Source: a virus
DNA: 50,877 nucleotides
IMG/VR virus record: IMGVR_UViG_3300006752_000041
Coordinates: 1-50,877 of that record
Direction: 5' to 3' (one strand)
In this document: one piece after another, positions 15,122-22,635 of the stretch
Numbering within the stretch: the first letter of the stretch is position 1
How the letters are laid out: each line of letters starts with the position of its first letter
Made by a program: the position numbers and the translations under genes
The notes under the pieces: model-generated
Seen by the model: the letters and a program-made list of their open reading frames with translations, nothing else
Told to the model about the DNA's origin: nothing
The model's database searches: none

Positions 15122-16158
15122 ATTGACTCCACTATTATATTTTTAATTGTTAGTTGAGGCTTACCATTTTTTGCTTCATATAAGTTATCGCATTTATTGC
15201 AATCCCAACAATCAAACTTACAATTCTTAATAAATTCTCTCCATGCTTGGATGGGCTTACCTTCTAAATTTTTATCGTAAATATATTCATCAAAATCAGA
15301 AAATAATATTTCTTCTCCTTTTGCATATTTCTTAACAATATCCATTGTAGAAAATAACTGTGCTACACTTTCTCTGCCGTGCATCTTAATAACATCAACA
15401 TAGTATAACATCTCATACCAATCTTGTCTCCAAGGCGGAATGTTTGCTGTTTTTAATGCTGTTACTGGTTCTGTAATATCCCACTTAGGGCAACTTATAC
15501 GACTAATAGCATCATTAAAATATTGTGGTCCTGTTGATGTTCTTGAATTATTAAATTCAAAATGTTCTGGCATTACAGGACAACTACCTACACAACCTTC
15601 ATTGCCTAGTATTGCTATTTTAACATTATACTTTTCTTTAACTTGTTTTATTTTCTTTAAAGTATCTCTATCACGTACTAAATCTCTGTCAATATTAATG
15701 TAATGAAATCCTGCTTCTGCTTGTTTTGCAACATCAGCCGCAGTGTTTACTTCACGTAATATAGTATTTTTAATCATTAATTGAGGGAATTCTTTTTGTA
15801 TTTGCCCTGTCATTACCCAGTGTGTATGTGGGATAGTAGCAGACCTAATGCCTTTATGATGATATAGACTTTTAAAGTTTTCAATCCATAAATCTAAGTT
15901 CTTTTGATCAGGTCGCACAAGAGTATTATTAAATGTAGCAGACACTGGAATGCCTAACTTGTCTTGAATAATGAGTGAGTTTTCAATCAAGTCATTCGGG
16001 TCATTTACAAAAATATCTCCCATCGCATCCTGATCAAAAGGAGGTATACGAGTAGTTATGTATACATCGTATATGTAACTTTTATAATCAATCAGAAACT
16101 GATAGAATTCCTCAAACTGTTTCTGGTCCAGTTTTGGATTCAGGGGTATGCTGAACAT
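15100..16158 (-). CDS. Peptidase-U32-like TIM-barrel protein with Cys cluster
   Basis: 352 aa. Alternating strands and helices, with NTILREVNTAADVAKQAEAG, HYINIDRDLVRDRDTLKKI and KIAILGNEGCVGSCPVMPEH (~180-199), resemble the U32 family (YhbU, UbiU/UbiV, RlhA), whose members include iron-sulphur proteins acting in RNA or quinone hydroxylation. Cys residues sit at C189, C193, C223, then C313, C317, C320 and C323 (KNCKFDCWDCNKC), enough for one or two metal or Fe-S sites. The C-terminal cluster is not a feature I recall from UbiV-type members. ATG start with AAGGAA ribosome binding site; its N-terminus overlaps the upstream gene by 47 bases and its C-terminus overlaps the methyltransferase by 22. 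Family membership is moderately sure; activity and substrate are unknown. Confidence 0.6.
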   Translation of the reverse strand: MFSIPLNPKLDQKQFEEFYQFLIDYKSYIYDVYITTRIPPFDQDAMGDIFVNDPNDLIENSLIIQDKLGIPVSATFNNTLVRPDQKNLDLWIENFKSLYHHKGIRSATIPHTHWVMTGQIQKEFPQLMIKNTILREVNTAADVAKQAEAGFHYINIDRDLVRDRDTLKKIKQVKEKYNVKIAILGNEGCVGSCPVMPEHFEFNNSRTSTGPQYFNDAISRISCPKWDITEPVTALKTANIPPWRQDWYEMLYYVDVIKMHGRESVAQLFSTMDIVKKYAKGEEILFSDFDEYIYDKNLEGKPIQAWREFIKNCKFDCWDCNKCDNLYEAKNGKPQLTIKNIIVESICGAYTD

Positions 16159-16984
16159 TTGATTCCTTGTCTTTAGATTTGCCGCTTAAGATTTGTGTTG
16201 CCATTAACTTATCTGTTACACTTGGTACGTCATAGTTTGGAATAGCATTTTTATTTTCTAAAAGGCCTTCATTAACTGCACCTGCAATTTGTGCAAGTCC
16301 ATTTTGTAATCTTTCATTGTACTGTATAGTTGTTGCCAATGCTTCGATTTGATCTTCTTCTGGCATCATAGCAATTGAATCCATATTACCTGAACCAATG
16401 CGTCCGTAGGATACCATATCCATAGCCGCTTGTTTAGCCATACGTGTTACCCAATATTTTCTTTCTTCTTCATGATCGTATGACATTGCTTTGTCTAATA
16501 ATTCATTATCATCACCAGCAATCTTCTTTGTTAAGTTTAAGTATGTTTGTACTTCTTCCGCCGCTTGTCTAATTTTACGGTTCCATACTTTAACATCATG
16601 TTCCATGTCTTCAATGTCAACTGCAATTAGTTCTTTTTGTAATTCATCTTGACATGCATCATAGTCTCTTTTTGCAATTTTAACTTCAACTAGTTTACGT
16701 TTTAAACTGTTGTTAATATTATGCCAAGAGTGGTGTCTTGTTTCTAATTCTAACAAACACTGTTTTAATTTTCTATATGGGGTAAGTTGCGAGTCAGCAA
16801 CAAAATGCTCTGACTGATACGCTGATTGTCCACTATTTAAGTTTAATGCACCGTCCAGTATTTTACTGTCTTGTTCTGATAACTTAAAAAATTCTTCAAA
16901 TCCGTCGTATGGATTTACTCTAGTTTCTAATGCCATATGCGCATTGGCATTATTTTTCTCAGCATTATTTGCTTGTTCACTCAT
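16112..16984 (-). CDS. Coiled-coil hypothetical protein
   Basis: 290 aa, strongly charged. An Asn-rich disordered N-terminus (SEQANNAEKNNANAHMALET) is followed by VNPYDGFEEFFKLSEQD. Residues ~75-160 read as a long helical, probably coiled-coil stretch (LKRKLVEVKIAKRDYDACQD; ELQKELIAVDIEDMEHDVKV), then a further helical region and a disordered, polar C-terminus. No enzyme motif is visible. The ATG has AGGAG 8 bases upstream and a TAAATA late element behind it. The 47-base overlap with the U32-like gene is unusually long. It may be a tail-fibre assembly chaperone or scaffold-like factor, judged only from its coiled-coil character and location. Confidence 0.65.
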   Translation of the reverse strand: MSEQANNAEKNNANAHMALETRVNPYDGFEEFFKLSEQDSKILDGALNLNSGQSAYQSEHFVADSQLTPYRKLKQCLLELETRHHSWHNINNSLKRKLVEVKIAKRDYDACQDELQKELIAVDIEDMEHDVKVWNRKIRQAAEEVQTYLNLTKKIAGDDNELLDKAMSYDHEEERKYWVTRMAKQAAMDMVSYGRIGSGNMDSIAMMPEEDQIEALATTIQYNERLQNGLAQIAGAVNEGLLENKNAIPNYDVPSVTDKLMATQILSGKSKDKESNVQHTPESKTGPETV

Positions 16985-17023
16985 TTTTTTCTCCTAAGAA
17001 ATAGTTAGTCTTTTGACTATACT

Positions 17024-17029
17024 TATTTA
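17024..17029 (-). promoter_or_regulatory. Late-promoter-like element before the coiled-coil gene
   Basis: The minus strand reads AGTAAATAAG, about 40 bases upstream of the ATG at 16984, in a 66-base gap between genes. Confidence 0.4.
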
Positions 17030-17050
17030 CTTAGATGCTATTTCTAACAG

Positions 17051-17878
17051 TTAGAAATTGAGCTTGTTACCAAATTTAGGATTGTTTTGATCTACCATTG
17101 TTTCACCAGTATCTGGGTCTTCAAATATACGTACACCGCCTACATCCATAAGTCCTAATGACATAGCTTGTGCCGCCGGCATCATAATACCAAGGTATTT
17201 TTCGTATAATATGTTTATATCCCAAATACTTCCTGAGTTTTTAAACTGCTTAATTAGTGATTGGTATTCAACTAGCATAGTAGATAAGTTATCTTGATAC
17301 TGTTCAGACTTTTCTAAAATTTTATTTGCAAGAGTAGTTTTATCTATTGATCTTTGTACAGCAAGATAATCAAGGAATGGTGTTACGTGTGCAGGATCGT
17401 CAGCGTAAGTTAACCATTCACGAGCTTCGTGCTTTTGTATTTCCCAACTTGCTTTTTCTAATTCAGTAGTATTATGCAAGTGGCGGAATCTATAATTGTA
17501 TTCTGTTTCAATAATTTCTTTTGCAAAGCGGTACATAAATGTACGTATCATTTCCTTAATCTCGGGAGTAAGTGTAAAAGGAACTTTTTGCTCTTCTGGA
17601 ATATCAGCAGTTTCTGCCCATCCATATTCGTTATTCCAAATCTTAACAGTATCTCTTACTTCTGAGAAAAACAACGTTCCGTACTTAGCTTCAGTTGCTG
17701 ATACTTCTTCGTAACCTGCTGGTATAGTTGGATATATTGTATCAAATAAAGGTTCTGCAATTTCTACACAACTTAAATCAAATAAGGTGTACATGTCTTT
17801 GCAGTACATGTTTGGATCGTTTTCAGACATACCAAAATATGGTCTCATCGCTTCTGTCTTTGTAATTATATATTTCAT
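17051..17878 (-). CDS. Hypothetical protein of the fibre cluster
   Basis: 275 aa, starting MKYIITKTEAMRPYFGMSEN. An N-terminal alpha/beta part (to ~110) is followed by a helical part (EIKEMIRTFMYRFAKEIIET; NKILEKSEQYQDNLSTMLVE) and a C-terminal segment IYEKYLGIMMPAAQAMSLGL-like, then GGVRIFEDPDTGETMVDQN. No domain was recognised. The ATG follows two bases after the stop of the paralogue at 17880-19025, so it belongs to that transcript. Placement suggests a role in fibre assembly or attachment; there is no direct evidence of function. Confidence 0.65.
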   Translation of the reverse strand: MKYIITKTEAMRPYFGMSENDPNMYCKDMYTLFDLSCVEIAEPLFDTIYPTIPAGYEEVSATEAKYGTLFFSEVRDTVKIWNNEYGWAETADIPEEQKVPFTLTPEIKEMIRTFMYRFAKEIIETEYNYRFRHLHNTTELEKASWEIQKHEAREWLTYADDPAHVTPFLDYLAVQRSIDKTTLANKILEKSEQYQDNLSTMLVEYQSLIKQFKNSGSIWDINILYEKYLGIMMPAAQAMSLGLMDVGGVRIFEDPDTGETMVDQNNPKFGNKLNF

Positions 17879-17879
17879 T

Positions 17880-19025
17880 TTAGAATCCTGCTCCCGCTAT
17901 AACTGTGGCAGCTCCAGTGCTACATGCTCCTGAGCTTTGACCGTAATGCCCTTTAGGCATTGCCGCCGCTCCCATTGTAGTCTGACTATCACTGCTATAT
18001 GATTGTTTTACTGTATGATTGTTTTGTTGGCCATCGTAATGACCCATTACGTATCCCCAGTCCTGACCTTCCATGGAGTTTTCTTCTCCATAAGATCTAA
18101 CCTTACTGAAGTTTGCTAATGTGGCGCCGGTTGCGTCACTAAATCTTGCAATACCTGATGTAACATTGTTACCTGTAAATGCGTAAAGATGTCCCCATTT
18201 AGAACCTAAGTTCTTAGTTTGATAACTTGTCTTACCATAGTTGCCACCCTGGTCCCAACCGTTTGTCCATGTTGTTGTTGCCCAAGTAACGTACTTATAC
18301 TGGTTACCGTTACCATTAAAGTAACCGCGATTTTCACCACTAACTGCATCTCCACGCCCGGACATTCCTGAATCCCAACCAGTATACATAACTTCTGTTG
18401 GGAAGTGCATACGGTTAGTACTTGTATCACCACCGCCTGATATCCAACCACTTTGGCCTTTGATATCTTCACATGCAAGTGCATCAACTCTGTTTACATT
18501 CATTTTCATACCACCTACGTGGTTACCAAAACCTGCTGTACCATAACCTAGTCCTTGGTTTTTAGGATCATTACCTACGTAACCATAACCAATTCCAGAT
18601 GATGAAAAACCATCTGATGTAAACATTCTAATTGATCCGTTTGTTAAACTGTATGAACAAATTTGATCGTGTGCATTATTGTAACCGTTAGTTGAACAAA
18701 TATATGCATGATAATCGCTCCAAAAGCCATTTGTATATGCACAAAAGTTAGAAAGTTGTTCTCCACAATAAACAGTAGTATCTGTATTGTGCCAAATTTT
18801 ATTTACTGAGCGCCACGGAGTTGAACCTTTATAACCACCTGCTAAGTATCCGTGTGTATATATAGATCTATATCTCCACTGGTTATTATCTAACTGTGTG
18901 AAGCCGCCTCCCATATATCCCCAACCTGCACCTGTGCTACCGTCTGAAATAAGTTTTGCACCTGTATCTGCTGTACTAGTCGGTGGTACCGGTTTTACTT
19001 CATTTGCTCCTAAGAAAAACGCCAT
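17880..19025 (-). CDS. Tandem surface protein paralogue 3
   Basis: 381 aa, third member of a tandem family of three. The start is the ATG at 19025, which overlaps the preceding stop as TAATG; an in-frame extension upstream lies within the neighbour and is not used. It begins MAFFLGANEVKPVPP. Family signatures are RYRSIYTHGYLAGGYKGSTP with WRSVNKIWHNTDTTVYCGEQ, RMFTSDGFSSSG, GYVGNDPKNQGLGYG, MHFPTEVMYTGWDSG and the C-terminal MGHYDGQQNNHTVKQSYSSD, ending PKGHYGQSSGACSTGA. It is rich in Trp, Tyr, Gly and His with little charge, as in exposed beta proteins. Differences between copies concentrate in the middle (ca. residues 95-140 and 200-290), fitting a receptor-facing surface. The fold is not recognised; a fibre or adhesin role is inferred. 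Confidence 0.75.
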   Translation of the reverse strand: MAFFLGANEVKPVPPTSTADTGAKLISDGSTGAGWGYMGGGFTQLDNNQWRYRSIYTHGYLAGGYKGSTPWRSVNKIWHNTDTTVYCGEQLSNFCAYTNGFWSDYHAYICSTNGYNNAHDQICSYSLTNGSIRMFTSDGFSSSGIGYGYVGNDPKNQGLGYGTAGFGNHVGGMKMNVNRVDALACEDIKGQSGWISGGGDTSTNRMHFPTEVMYTGWDSGMSGRGDAVSGENRGYFNGNGNQYKYVTWATTTWTNGWDQGGNYGKTSYQTKNLGSKWGHLYAFTGNNVTSGIARFSDATGATLANFSKVRSYGEENSMEGQDWGYVMGHYDGQQNNHTVKQSYSSDSQTTMGAAAMPKGHYGQSSGACSTGAATVIAGAGF

Positions 19026-20179
19026 TACATTCCTCCTCCGATAACCGTTGCCGCCGCTGTTGAACACGCTCCGGAACTCTGTCCATAGTGTCCTTTAGGC
19101 ATTGCATTCGCTCCAAGTGTTACTTCTGAATCACTTGAGTGTGTTTGTTTAATAGTATGATTGTTTTGCTGTCCATCATAGTGTCCCATGATGTAACCCC
19201 AATCTTGTCCGTCCATTGGATTGTCTTCGCCATAGGATCTAACTTTACTAAAGTTTGCTAACGTAGCACCAGTAGCATCGCTGAAACGTGCTTTACCTGA
19301 TGTAACATTATTTCCTGTACCGATGTAATGATGACCCCATTTTGTTGATTGTATTTTACAGTGGTTATCTTTACCCCAGCCGCCGCCTTGTGGCCAGTTA
19401 GATGTCCAAGTGCTGTTACTCCAAGTTACATATTTGTAGTTAGTGCCGGACCATTGGAAATAACCACGACTTTCGCCTGCGGCCGCTGTACCTCTTCCTG
19501 AGTTACCACTATCCCATCCAGTATACATAACCTCTGTTGGAAAATGCATACGGTGTGTTGTACTAGTACCACCACCATTCATCCAACCACCTTGACCTTT
19601 AATGTCTTGTGTTCCTGCCGCATCAACTATTGATGTACTTAATCTCATACCACCTACGTGATTTGTAAAACCACCACTACCGTATGTTAAGCCTTCATTC
19701 TTTGGATCGTTACCCTGATAACCGTAACTCAGTCCAGCTGATGAAAAACCATCTGCTGTAAACATACGTATAGTACCGTTTGCTAATCCGTAACTTGCCA
19801 TCCAATCGCCACCAGCGTTAAATGCTCTACCTGTAGGACCTGCTTGAATATAACCATTATAGTCTGAATAAAAACCGTCACAGTATGATTGAGGTCCTGA
19901 AATTTGTTCTCCACAGTACAAAGTACTATCTGTAGCATGCCATGTTTTGTTTACTGAACGCCATGGGTTAGAACCTTTGTACCCTGCGGCCAAATAACCA
20001 TGTGTGTATATAGATCTATATCTCCATGCTCCGCCGCCTTGTACAGAGCCTGCGCCTGTATAGCCCATATATCCCCAAAACGAACCATCTGATCCATTTG
20101 AAATAAGTTTTGCACCACGTGAACTATCACTACCTTGTGGTAAAAATTCTAATTCTGTATTTCCTACTTTAAATGCCAT
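19025..20179 (-). CDS. Tandem surface protein paralogue 2
   Basis: 384 aa. The ATG at 20179 overlaps the preceding stop as TAATG. It begins MAFKVGNTELEFLPQGSDSS, a more divergent N-terminus than its two neighbours, which start MAFF-GA-EV. It shares the family blocks HGYLAAGYKGSNPWRSVNK, TLYCGEQIS, SYGYQGNDPKNEGLTYG, NHVGGMRLS, MHFPTEVMYTGWDSGNSG, KWGHHYIGTGNNVTSGKARF, GQDWGYIMGHYDGQQNNH and the GQSSGACSTAAATVIGG end. It is closest to paralogue 1 in the KIQSTKWGHHYIGTGNN region and to paralogue 3 in SDATGATLANFSKVRSYGE, a mosaic pattern that could reflect recombination among the copies. Tightly coupled translation suggests the three products are made in similar amounts. Confidence 0.75.
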   Translation of the reverse strand: MAFKVGNTELEFLPQGSDSSRGAKLISNGSDGSFWGYMGYTGAGSVQGGGAWRYRSIYTHGYLAAGYKGSNPWRSVNKTWHATDSTLYCGEQISGPQSYCDGFYSDYNGYIQAGPTGRAFNAGGDWMASYGLANGTIRMFTADGFSSAGLSYGYQGNDPKNEGLTYGSGGFTNHVGGMRLSTSIVDAAGTQDIKGQGGWMNGGGTSTTHRMHFPTEVMYTGWDSGNSGRGTAAAGESRGYFQWSGTNYKYVTWSNSTWTSNWPQGGGWGKDNHCKIQSTKWGHHYIGTGNNVTSGKARFSDATGATLANFSKVRSYGEDNPMDGQDWGYIMGHYDGQQNNHTIKQTHSSDSEVTLGANAMPKGHYGQSSGACSTAAATVIGGGM

Positions 20180-21321
20180 TAGCCTACACCCCCTAAAATA
20201 CTTGCCGCACCTGTTGAACATGCTCCGGAACTTTGTCCATAATGTCCTTTAGGCATACACCCTGCGCCCATAGTTACTTCTGAATCACTTGAGTGTGTTT
20301 GTTTAATAGTGTGGTTATTTTGTTGACCGTCAAAGTGTCCCATAATATATCCATGATCTTGACCGTCTTCTGAATTATCTTCTCCGTAACTTCTTACTTT
20401 GTTAAAGTTTGCTACAGTTGAACCAGTTGCATCACTAAATCTTGCTTTACCAGCTGTAACATTGTTACCTGTACCAATATAATGGTGTCCCCATTTTGTT
20501 GATTGTATTTTACAATGTCTGTCTTTACTATATCCACCCCATGATCCTGTTCCTGACCATGTTGAGTTTGCCCATGTTACGTATCTATAAGTAGATGTCC
20601 AAGCAAAGTATCCTCTGTTTTCTCCATGCCCGCCACAGCCGTATCCATCTGTACCTGAATTCCATCCACTGTACATAACTTCTGTTGGAAAGTGCATACG
20701 TGATGTATCTGCACTGCCGCCGCCGTTAATCCAACCACTTTGACCTTTAATGTCATTTGCCGCAGGAAAGTCATAACGGTTAACGTGCATTCTCATACCA
20801 CCTACGTGGTTACCATATCCTGATGTACCATAACCTAGTCCTTCATTCTTTGGATCATTTCCTACATAGCCGTAGCTAACACCACTAGATGAAAATCCAT
20901 CTGATGTAAACATTCTAATCGAACCATTTGCTAAACTATAACTTGATATTGCTGAACTAGTACCACTAAAGCCACCACCAGTCATTACATATGCATGATG
21001 ATCACTCCATACACCGTTTGTATATGCTTGTGTACTTGCTAACTGCTCGCCGCAGTATAATGTTGTATCTGTATTGTGCCAAGTTTTATTAACACTTCTC
21101 CAAGGATTGGAACCTTTGTAGCCAGCCGCTAAGTATCCATGTGTATATATAGATCTATATCGCCATTGACCTGTGTCAACTGCTGCCGGATCGCCGCTTG
21201 CCGCACCCATATATCCCCAGAATGCTGTTCCATCGCCATCGGACATTAATTCTCCTCCGCGAGTGGAATCATTTCCGGGTGGTACTGGAACTACTTCAGT
21301 TGCTCCTACAAAGAAAGCCAT
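20179..21321 (-). CDS. Tandem surface protein paralogue 1
   Basis: 380 aa, first of three tandem copies, starting MAFFVGATEVVPVPPGNDST directly after the stop of the S74 fibre gene (TAAATG). It contains the full set of family blocks (HGYLAAGYKGSNPWRSVNK; SIRMFTSDGFSSSGVSYGY; GNDPKNEGLGYGTSGYGNH; HFPTEVMYSGWNSGTDGYG; MGHFDGQQNNHTIKQTHSSD; PKGHYGQSSGACSTGAAS). The central segment GYGCGGHGENRGYFAWTST differs from both other copies. There are no transmembrane or enzyme motifs. It is probably attached to the preceding fibre, from which it is separated by a single gene boundary. Confidence 0.75.
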   Translation of the reverse strand: MAFFVGATEVVPVPPGNDSTRGGELMSDGDGTAFWGYMGAASGDPAAVDTGQWRYRSIYTHGYLAAGYKGSNPWRSVNKTWHNTDTTLYCGEQLASTQAYTNGVWSDHHAYVMTGGGFSGTSSAISSYSLANGSIRMFTSDGFSSSGVSYGYVGNDPKNEGLGYGTSGYGNHVGGMRMHVNRYDFPAANDIKGQSGWINGGGSADTSRMHFPTEVMYSGWNSGTDGYGCGGHGENRGYFAWTSTYRYVTWANSTWSGTGSWGGYSKDRHCKIQSTKWGHHYIGTGNNVTAGKARFSDATGSTVANFNKVRSYGEDNSEDGQDHGYIMGHFDGQQNNHTIKQTHSSDSEVTMGAGCMPKGHYGQSSGACSTGAASILGGVG

Positions 21322-22230
21322 TTATGCTGTCCCCTTTAAACCTTTTATTTCCTGCTGTAATTCTTTTACAGCTTCAACTAGTAGTGCTACCATGTTTTGG
21401 TAGTTAATTGCTTTAGTACCCATATCATCGTTTGCTGTATGAACCATTTGTGGTAATACTTCTTCAACTTCTTGTGCAAGCAAACCAATTTGATTGTCCT
21501 TGCCATTCATTGTATATTGTTTACCATTTAATTTTAATACTTTTGCTAAAGCATCTTTGATACCAATAATATTAGATTTCAATCTAATATCTGAGTTAGA
21601 AGTAATATCGCCAGCCGCTGTAATGTCGCCTGTTGACGCAACTGTACCTGCTGTTAATGTTCCTGTAATTGTTAAATCACTACCAAAACTTGCACCACCT
21701 GTAGTTGCAAATCCGCCTGCTGTGACTGTTCCACTAAAGTTACCAGTTGCTCCACCTAGCTCACCAGTAATTGTTAAATTACCTGAGTTGGGTGCAAACT
21801 GTATTCTTGATGAACGTTTTGCGTTTGAAAAACTTGATCCTGCATCAGCTGTAAGTACAACATTAATGTTACCACTTGCTGTATCACTTGCTAGTGCTAA
21901 TGACGGTGAAGCCCAACTTAATGTTCCTGACCCGTCTGTTGCTAATAGATAGTTTGCTGTTCCGTCTGCGCCTGGCAACGTCCATGTAACATTACTAGCT
22001 ACTGCCGCTGGAGATTTAAAAGCAACGTAGTTAGTGTTATCACTGTCTCCTAAACGTAAAGAGTTTGCACTATCTACTCTAAAGTCTTTTGTAGAACGAG
22101 CAATACCTGTACCGTTAGGTTCTAAAACAACATCTGCATTGGCTATCACTGAACCAAAAGTGCTATCTTCAACACTAATGTTTCCTAGTATTGGTCTTCC
22201 TAGTTTTCCTGTTGAAATTCTTCTAGCCAT
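21322..22230 (-). CDS. Tail fibre with S74 intramolecular chaperone
   Basis: 302 aa. The N-terminus MARRISTGKLGRPILGNISV is followed by a fibre stalk with phage-fibre strands (ANADVVLEPNGTGIARSTKD; TWTLPGADGTANYLLATDG) and GTVTAGGF/DLTITGTLTAGTV repeats. The C-terminal ~90 residues are an S74 peptidase / endosialidase-chaperone domain: SDIRLKSNI with the Ser-Lys dyad S213 and K218 (five residues apart as in known members), GKQYTMNGKDNQIGLLAQEV, and INYQNMVALLVEAVKELQQE forming the trimeric coiled coil. Such domains fold the trimer and then cut themselves off before the Ser, so the mature fibre should end near residue 212. It is likely expressed from the late promoter ahead of the 108-aa gene. 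Confidence 0.85.
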   Translation of the reverse strand: MARRISTGKLGRPILGNISVEDSTFGSVIANADVVLEPNGTGIARSTKDFRVDSANSLRLGDSDNTNYVAFKSPAAVASNVTWTLPGADGTANYLLATDGSGTLSWASPSLALASDTASGNINVVLTADAGSSFSNAKRSSRIQFAPNSGNLTITGELGGATGNFSGTVTAGGFATTGGASFGSDLTITGTLTAGTVASTGDITAAGDITSNSDIRLKSNIIGIKDALAKVLKLNGKQYTMNGKDNQIGLLAQEVEEVLPQMVHTANDDMGTKAINYQNMVALLVEAVKELQQEIKGLKGTA

Positions 22231-22241
22231 AATCTATTTCC

Positions 22242-22568
22242 TTATACTGTTGCTGTTTCTATACCGTAAACTACTACAGTTGTCTGCGTTGCTGACGAAC
22301 GAGCAAATACTTTACGGTCTGCTTCAAGAACAACACCTGTTCTTTCAAGTACACCATTTGGTAATATCTCTGTTTCGTATTCTATATAGTCATCTGCCTG
22401 TGGTAGTGACTGCCCTGGTTTTGCCAATGCAAGCCTTACTGTAATCGATGTTGCATTTTTATTACAAATGCTAACCGACACTACAGAAAAGTTTCCATCG
22501 GGTACATCGTATATGTTAGTATACGTTGTCGCGGCTAAATCCGCTGATCCTAGTACTCCGTTTGCCAT
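22242..22568 (-). CDS. Small beta-sandwich structural protein
   Basis: 108 aa. MANGVLGSADLAATTYTNIY then VSICNKNATSITVRLALAKP, DDYIEYETEILPNGVLERTG and KVFARSSATQTTVVVYGIE form the strand pattern of a small beta-sandwich. The pattern (an N-terminal G-x-L-x-A-x-T strand, an I-x-N-x2-x-x-I-T-V strand, a 'LPNG/VLE' turn and a final 'V.V.GIE' strand) is shared with the small genes at 37869-38198 and 49554-49922. It is likely a virion decoration or fibre-adaptor protein. The ATG is preceded by CAGGAGATT and by an ATAAATA late promoter 52-58 bases upstream. Confidence 0.6.
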   Translation of the reverse strand: MANGVLGSADLAATTYTNIYDVPDGNFSVVSVSICNKNATSITVRLALAKPGQSLPQADDYIEYETEILPNGVLERTGVVLEADRKVFARSSATQTTVVVYGIETATV

Positions 22569-22619
22569 TATCTTAATCTCCTGTTATATGCTAGATATTT
22601 CAACATTTTATCTTACTAA

Positions 22620-22626
22620 TATTTAT
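22620..22626 (-). promoter_or_regulatory. Late promoter before the 108-aa gene
   Basis: The minus strand reads GGATAAATATT in the 67-base gap after the 3098-aa gene. It would drive the unit from 22568 through the S74 fibre and the three paralogues. Confidence 0.55.
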
Positions 22627-22635
22627 CCGTTACTG

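Noticed and set aside
19026-19067. Upstream starts (MFNSGGNGY and MFNRCGKY) for two of the tandem paralogues
   Set aside because: They lie within the preceding gene in another frame; the TAATG overlaps and the shared MAF start give consistent lengths.
21494-21952. Long open frames antisense to fibre genes (also 1726-2172, 41593-41997, 46349-46765)
   Set aside because: They mirror low-complexity coding sequence on the real strand, lack ribosome binding sites and encode no recognisable protein.
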